The notes below the pieces were generated by a model. The model saw only the letters and a program-made list of their open reading frames with translations. It had not been told where the DNA came from and did no database searches. The position numbers were made by a program, and so were the translations under genes. A stretch of 64,000 bases of DNA from Guadua angustifolia (taxonomy: Eukaryota; Streptophyta; Magnoliopsida; Poales; Poaceae): positions 1 to 64,000 of the forward strand of contig CM070503.1 in NCBI GenBank assembly GCA_036346375.1, given 5' to 3'. This document shows positions 58,122 to 64,000 of this stretch, one piece after another (the stretch's first letter is position 1; every line of letters begins with the position of its first letter).

Positions 58122-59067
58122 CATATTTTTTAAAAAAACCTACACACATAAAAAAAAAAAAAAAAAGAGCCGAGCTCGCTTCCGCGCGCGAGCCACGACA
58201 TGGTCTTCCTCCCTAGTCGGGAACTTTCCCGGGTTCGGGAACTTTCCCAGGTTTAGTAAAGATATATTACTTGCAAGTTGCAACCTTTTGTCCCTGTCTG
58301 AACACAGTTTTCCTACCATTTATGTATGCCCATGAACGGTCAGAGTCGGACAGATCAATTCGACGAATATAAGTGAAACTTTTCTTCCAGTCTTCCATTT
58401 TATTCTAGAAACCGGAAGCTTTTGTGGTCTTTATTCCAATCTCAATTTCTGTGTCCAGTAAAAGACGATCGGTACCCGATCCGATCACAAATACAAGTTA
58501 TTGTAATCATCGATATAGTATTTAAACTGCCATTAATTTTTATTAAAGCGTATTCATAAAACCTAATAAAATTAGAATATTATGAAAGTACTTAATTTTT
58601 GAGACAAATATAATTTTTATTTATCTAATATAAACATTAGAAAAAGATATTGATTGCTAAAATTTCAAAGCTTAACTACATATGTCCCAAAACAGTGTAT
58701 ATGTGTGACTAGTCATTGTCCATGTTTGATGATTTTTGTATACAAAATTCATTAACTAAAATAAAGTGACAGTGACATTCCTCGAAGCAAGACTATAAAA
58801 TGTGGGCCCACGTATCGTCGGATATTTTTTTACATATAAGCTATCTAATATTAGATTTATTTGGAAGGATTTATTTAAGAAACGTGGAGATTCAAACAGA
58901 TTGGAAATCCAACCCTTGATTTAAAAGACACGGTCTCTAGAAGCTTAGTGGTCATACAAGTACAGAAGAAAAACAAAACTGACTTAATTTGCCCACGTCA
59001 GCACCGACTTCCGTATGCAAGCAAATTAGCCTATATAGCGCTATCCCTATGCAGTGACCGGATGAGG
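58122..59067. other. Intergenic; no gene recognised
   Basis: A poly-A run at 58149-58166 is followed by GC-rich sequence with a repeated CGGGAACTTTCCC word (58219-58250). The rest is AT-rich. Confidence 0.35.
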
Positions 59068-59075
59068 CATTGGAC

Positions 59076-60511
59076 CCGGGGATCAAAATTTCGTTTTGTG
59101 AAAAAAACCGGACCCCTCTGAAATCCGAAATTTTGGACGAAATTCGGTAATCTCGGCCGAAGTACATTCAAAATTCAAATCCGGTTTGTTTGGCACCGAA
59201 ATTTTTGAAATTTCGCCGAAATTGCACTGACTGAAAATTGGTTCAAACGATGTCAAAAAATTTTGACATTTTTTTGTAGGTTCCTGACACATTATAGATA
59301 TTATCATAAAATTTTCAGGTGATTATCAGTTCTGTGTATTTTTAAAAATTTAAACATTAGTACTGTCCCGATGAAACGTTGATGGCAAGTTTGAACCGGA
59401 TGAAAAGTAGTACAAACGACGTTAGAAAATTTAGAAATTTTTTTTGCAGATTCCTGAAATATTTATGATATTTCAGTAAAAATTTCAGATAATGATCAAA
59501 TGTGAGAAATTTTTAAAAATTCAAACATTGGTACTGTCTTGGTAAAGCGCTGAGCGACAAGTTTCATCCGAATGAAAATTAGAACAAACGAGGTTATAAA
59601 ATTTTGAAAATTTTTCTAGATGGTCCTGAAACATCCATAATATTCTCATAAAATTTTCATATGATGATCAGGTGTCATGAATTTTTAAAAATTCGAACAG
59701 TGCTACTATGCTGTTAAAAGGCCGATGATCAATAATAGATTTACTTTAGCAATAAGAAAGATTTAAATTTTTAAAAAATTTTACATAAGGGTGAAAAGTA
59801 AATGGTTAATATCTCATAAAAATTTTGAATCATGATCACGCTCCAGTGAATTTATAAAATTCGTAGAAGGCACAGTGCCATTTATGTTTTTTCTCTGTTT
59901 TATTTTTGAAATATAATACAACAAATTAAGTTCAGTGCTTACTGCATTGATAGATTTTATTGAGCAAACAAAGAAAGTTGAAATTTTTTGAAAATTTTTT
60001 ATAATGTTACTGAGGAAATTCTTAATCTGTAATAAAAATTTTAGATGATGATTACACTCGAAAAAATTTAGGAAAATCTAACAAATTTACTGTCCCAATT
60101 ATGTCCATTCTGTTTTTGATTTTTTAAAGATAACAAATGATGTTAAATTATTTTGAAATTTTTTTGTATGATCCCAAACTACTAATGATTGTATAATAAA
60201 TTTTTCATATCATTATCAAGCTTATAAATTTTTTTAAAAATCTGACAGTGTTTCTGCCCAAATTTTAAAAAATCTCAAAAAATTAGTTTTTCAACAAATT
60301 TTCATAGAAGATCACTTTCTAATAGGTTATTGGACCAAATCCAGTGCTCAAACTTAAAAAACCGAATTCAAAACCCGAATTTTCGGTGAAATATCCCGAA
60401 ATTTCTGAAATTACTGTAGCATTTCATTTTTTTTTGGAATTTTTGAATTTGCCTGGCTTTTGTAATCTCGGGGGGTCCGAAATCCGAAATTTCGCCGAAA
60501 ATTTGAACCTT
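59076..60511. mobile_element. hAT-like element related to 10740-12246
   Basis: Right end (reversed) AAGGTTCAAATTTTCGGCGA faces left end CCGGGGATCAAAATTTCG. Flanks CATTGGAC (59068-59075) and GATTGGAC (60512-60519) match at seven of eight bases. The interior has at least three diverged subrepeats of about 150 bp (near 59350, 59490 and 59650) with CCTGAAAC, ATAAAATTTTCA, TGATCA and TTTTTAAAAATTC in fixed order, the same as the 10.7-kb element read in reverse. No transposase. Confidence 0.65.
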
Positions 60512-60519
60512 GATTGGAC

Positions 60520-61740
60520 ATGCATGCGGTCTGTATCGTGCCGAGTAATACAAAAACGCACGGCGGTTGTTTGGAGATAGAGACGTGCACGTTTAAATCT
60601 CTATCCACAGGTGCTGCAGGCTATAAAATCATATATAACCTCCGCGTACATTTTTAAATCTCTATAAAAAAATCGGTAGGCTATGAAAGCATATAACCTC
60701 CAAGTACACTTTTAAATTCAAAGGTGCTGCAGGCTATAAAAACATATATAACCTCCGCACGCTTTTAAATTCAAATATGATGTAGGCTATAAAAGCATAT
60801 ATAATTGGCGAATACAACACCTCTGCTACTTGCCATAGGAGGCCAAGACGAGATTTTACGCTCTCCTCACCGCGGCAACCGCTCTTGCATTCTCCGTTTG
60901 CGGTAACCACCTCCTGTGCTTCGCTATTGTGGTAGCCCAGCCGCTATGCTCTCCGCCACAACACCTATTCGGTTGCTATGCTGTCCAATTATAGGAGTTG
61001 CTATTTCCGCACTTCACGTTGTCACGGTGAGAAAGATGCTAAATCTAAAAATAAAAAGAGGTGAGGGGTTGGATTTATAAAACATAAGAAGAAGTGATTA
61101 GAAAAAGATATCTTTCTTACGTGAAAGGCAGCAGGAAGACACATAACTGGTGGTTGACGTGACTCACAGCACCACGAAGAAACCAACACATCAAAAGAAA
61201 CAACACCCAAAGTCTGTTAATTTCTCTTGCCTCCTGCCGTGTCATCTCCGTATCGTCGACTCCATGCATCGGCTTCAACGCTTCAACTACCATACTAGGT
61301 TGGTTTTTGTGGGGTGATAATGGAGGTGAAAATAGATCGGATACGGTCGGATAGTAGGTTATTCTGTATTCTACTCTAATTATTTTTTTCGGATACGGAT
61401 ACGGGTAGTGAAAAATCGGGTAGGATACGGGTATTTACGAACGGGTAGCAAACGGATACCGGATACAATACGGATAATGGGTACTTAGTCGAATAGTACG
61501 CAAACTACCTAGGATCAAAGTATATGATAAAAGTAGGGATTAGTTTCTAGCTGGTACACTAGCAAAATATAGATTAGCATGGGTGAGCTCATCACCATTT
61601 ACCAGTGTAGGTAGCATTCGAAGGAAATATAACAAGTAATGACATTCCAGATTCCAGAGTAACCTTAATCTATTTCACTAATTGCATGGAACTAAACCAG
61701 TCGAGTAAACCAGGCCATCCTTACTTCCTTAGTGAGAATT
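60520..61740. other. Intergenic; short local repeats and an hAT-like end
   Basis: The phrase AGGCTATAAAANCATATATAACCTC recurs four times between 60618 and 60810. GAGGTGAAAATAGATCGGAT at 61330 with following ATACGGATACGG words resembles the left part of the TAGGGGTGAAAAC hAT family (8567, 28965), but no right end is seen. Confidence 0.45.
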
Positions 61741-61747
61741 ATATGAT

Positions 61748-61802
61748 ACTAGTTCAATGCCCATGCGTTGCTACGAAAAACAAAATTGGTAGCGAAACAT
61801 AA
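61748..61802 (-). mobile_element. Possible Helitron 3' terminus
   Basis: Read on the minus strand the segment ends AGCAACGCATGGGCATTGAACTAGT, i.e. a GC-rich hairpin-prone stretch about 10 nt before CTAG, the form of many grass Helitron 3' ends. The same sequence, with a degraded end, recurs at 63511-63565. Helitrons lack terminal inverted repeats, so the extent of the element cannot be drawn. Confidence 0.4.
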
Positions 61803-61849
61803 AAGCCTAAATGCTTGTGCTAAGTATTGCCCAACAATTTGGCTTGCAG

Positions 61850-62053
61850 TTTTTCCTGATTGCAAACTTCAATCTACTGGTAGCAGCTCTTGTCAATTCA
61901 TTGCTGGCTGTGCTGCGGCAGATACGGCGTGCGCTCTCCTTCGGAGCTCACTGTGTTTCTCAGGGCATATCGGTGTCTGCTTCTGGGTCAAAATCAACTT
62001 CTGTAGACAGCGGCAATGATCTGCCTGCAGTGCCTGTGAAAGCTAGAGGATGA
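61850..62053 (+). CDS. Orphan terminal exon of an unrecognised gene
   Basis: After an acceptor-like GGCTTGCAG (ending 61849), an open frame encodes 67 residues (FFLIANFNLLVAALVNSLLA, then RALSFGAHCVSQG and ending LPAVPVKARG) to a stop at 62051-62053. The following 400 bp look like a plant 3' UTR, and the next gene converges from the other strand. The N-terminal half is hydrophobic. I recognise no family. The upstream exons are missing or separated by the transposon sequence immediately 5', so it may be a truncated or captured gene end. Confidence 0.3.
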   Translation, partial: FFLIANFNLLVAALVNSLLAVLRQIRRALSFGAHCVSQGISVSASGSKSTSVDSGNDLPAVPVKARG

Positions 62054-62811
62054 ATGTCTGCGAAAGAAAGAGTCGTGAAGAAATGGGGAATGGACTGAAG
62101 TAGAACCCAGTTCTCTGTCTTATGAGCTACAGTGTTGTTCAGGCTGGTCAGATCGTTTGTTTTGCAACCACTACTACTACTTGCCATGTTCTGGTTCGAG
62201 AGGAAAAACAGCTCAAGTTTTGATTTAGTGTCTGAAATGTGATTCTGTGAACATTTATTTGTAGCTAACGGTTGGTTTCGAGCTCTGAACTTGATCAGCG
62301 ATACATAGTTGAATGCGGTTAACTTTCAACAGCGGCGCGCTTCGCCTGCTTAGTTCCAACTTTGAGCCTGTCAAATTCGTGTTCCAAGTAAACGTTCACC
62401 CGTAACTTTCCTGCTCCAATCTGGAAAGCTCACCTAAACTTGCAAGAGGATTATCCCATGTTCACCGCACGAAAAATGTTCAGTCTATTGTCAAGTTGAG
62501 ATTTTGCATCGTTTATAGTCAGGCCTGGGTTTGATTTATATATGAAGTAGATTTGTATGCTGCCTCAAAGTTCATACCCTCGATGGTTTCAAGCAGTTTC
62601 ATGCCATTCTCACAGGTTAACACGTATTTTCAAAGTTACAAAATCAAAACAAGATGGGGAATGAGCTAATAATACAAATCATGGTCCAGGGAACAGACAC
62701 ATGAAGTAGACAACATCATATCATGTCTACTGCAGAACGCATTACATACAGCACCCATTAGTGTACTTCAGAGTTCAGATTTAGCATGGAACCTTCACAT
62801 GGTCAGAAAAG
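62054..62811. other. Convergent 3' UTR region
   Basis: Presumed 3' UTR of the plus-strand orphan exon and of the minus-strand histone-fold gene. No other feature seen. Confidence 0.35.
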
Positions 62812-63477
62812 TTAATCCTCGTCTGTCTTGGCATCATCAGCTGCATCGTTTTGCTCTTGTGGCAGTGACTCTTCATCCAATTTCCTTCTCTTTTCCGCTT
62901 GCTTTTTGCTTGTTCCTGACCTTTTGACTGCATTTTTGTTTCTAAACTCCGAAACGGAAACATGGCCGAAAAAACGGGTGGGGAGAGCTTGAGTCAGATG
63001 GATTGTTCCCACAGAAAGGATTGAACAGTATAGCCATAACCAAAAAGTAAATAAATTAATGAGGTTGCAGCAAAGTACAGTAGCTACAAGAAACAGAACA
63101 GCAGATTTATGGCATTGTTCATCTGAGAGGATATGAAGAACTTGTGATCTCATATACAGTGTTAGCAACTTGCATGCCCTCAAATTCACTAAGCCATTGT
63201 TTTACTTTTAAAGTAACTAAGTATAGCGCTGAGTAGAAACAAAAGCCACTTCACTCTGCAATCGCATATTGTTACCCACGAAGCATCCAACACCTAAACG
63301 TGGGATGGCGCAACTGAGAAACAACAGACAACAACGGAGTAAATGAGAAAAAACAGACCTTGTAATGAAGTCCTCAGGGGCTCTACAAACTCTGGAAACT
63401 CCATCTCATCGAGCGCCTTGAGGACGTCATTAGCATTGATCATCTGCCTCTTTGATTCCTTGCACATATCGTTAGCA
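62812..63477 (-). CDS. DNA polymerase epsilon subunit 3-like (DPB4/NF-YB-type histone fold), partial
   Basis: Two 3' exons are visible: 63477-63359 (ANDMCKESKRQMINANDVLK, then ALDEMEFPEFVEPLRTSLQ) and a last exon ending at 62812 (EFRNKNAVKRSGTSKKQAEK, then RRKLDEESLPQEQ and an acidic tail). This is the second half of an H2B/NF-YB-like histone fold followed by a basic then acidic C-terminus, as in plant homologues of POLE3/Dpb4, which pair with POLE4/Dpb3 in polymerase epsilon or with chromatin remodellers. N-terminal exons must lie above 64000. At the expected last-exon junction (62948/62949) the minus strand has TTTCGG|AG instead of an AG acceptor. Using ACTCAAG|CTCTCC at 62987 keeps the frame and adds 13 residues (ALPTRFFGHVSVS). 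Confidence 0.8.
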
Positions 63478-64000
63478 CTGCAAATAGAACCATTGCCATA
63501 TTATTATCCATAGTTCAATGCCCGTGCGTTGCTACGAAAAACAAAATTGCTAAAGAAACATAAAGGTCAAGCAATAAAAAAAATTGTGCTAAAAGATCAA
63601 ACATCTATTTCTCCCGATTACAAAAGTTTCTATGGTTTCTCTCGATTAGAACATACGTAAAGATGATATTCTTGATATACATCACTAAACAAACTGAAAA
63701 GCTAAACAAACTGAAAAGGTAAGCATGTAGATCATCATAGATAACTGTCATCTGGAAATGCTCACAAGTCTGGTGGCGACCACAAGCTCAAAGTTAGAAT
63801 CTTGTCATAATGTACCCACAAAATAACAAAAAATTGTAGCATCAGAACACAAAACTACTTAGTATCCTTTCCCTGAAGTACCAAACAAAAGGAAAGGAGC
63901 AATTAAACACATGCGCCTCACCTCAATTTCAGATCAGTAGTACAAAATCTAGCTGTGCCTCTGTATCCCAATATTCCAGGACTTCCTAGAAGCTGAAGCT
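63478..64000. other. Intron of the histone-fold gene, with a Helitron-like fragment
   Basis: The segment up to the window edge is probably intron, since the exon at 63477 begins mid-codon and the start of the histone fold is not found here. At 63511-63565 it has TAGTTCAATGCCCGTGCGTT, matching the Helitron-like end at 61748. A possible exon on the minus strand near 63920-63990 (GGAAGTCCTGGAATATTGGG then donor GTGAGG) resembles nothing in the family. Confidence 0.4.

Overview
This window is nuclear DNA of a grass (Poaceae). Three things support that: intron-containing genes whose coding exons are very GC-rich in an AT-rich background, the monocot form of miR396 with its extra G, and dense MITEs, LTR fragments and hAT-like elements. 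I cannot name the species. Nothing looks bacterial, viral or organellar.

Genes I can defend: a cytosolic Fe-S assembly factor DRE2/anamorsin (6071-8112, +, seven exons, 263 aa); a DHHC protein S-acyltransferase (12475-14862, +, four exons, 351 aa); two intact MIR396 hairpins (27204-27346 and 33275-33446, +) plus a decayed third one (33665-33812); a yellow stripe-like metal-nicotianamine transporter (38931-42047, -, six exons, 691 aa); a peroxisomal-type acyl-activating enzyme (49436-51222, -, two exons, 556 aa); and the 3' half of a DNA polymerase epsilon subunit 3 / NF-YB-type histone-fold protein (62812-63477, -, continuing beyond the window). Smaller remains are an LRR-kinase-like signal-peptide exon (43132-43246), an orphan terminal exon (61850-62053), three captured ABC1-kinase exons inside a transposon (53837-54384) and a PIF/Harbinger transposase pseudogene (about 55880-56400).

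Layout: 0.35-5.7 kb holds MITE and LTR fragments; 5.8-8.4 kb DRE2; 8.5-12.2 kb three DNA transposons, two with perfect 8-bp target duplications; 12.4-14.9 kb the acyltransferase; 15.56-19.53 kb a 1.9-kb tandem duplication; 19.5-22.7 kb polypurine and LTR-like sequence; 22.69-27.1 kb a second tandem duplication of 2.1-2.3 kb that runs into the first MIR396 gene; 28-30 kb a long-TIR element, a (TA)n tract and an hAT element; 32.8-34.4 kb the second MIR396 gene and its EcoRI-word-rich flank; 35.3-38.3 kb a copia-type short-LTR array; 38.9-42.1 kb YSL; 42.4-49.2 kb MITEs and two solo LTRs; 49.4-51.2 kb the acyl-activating enzyme; 52.1-57.4 kb a nest of transposons; 57.8-60.5 kb a Tourist-like MITE and an hAT-like element; 61.7-64 kb Helitron-like ends around the histone-fold gene.

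The protein genes are unrelated housekeeping or transport genes and form no pathway or operon. The points most worth a second look are the MIR396 cluster with its decayed copy, the hAT element carrying spliceable ABC1-kinase exons, an apparently lost splice acceptor in the polymerase-subunit gene, a GC-AG intron in YSL, and two head-to-tail duplications that may be real or assembly artefacts.
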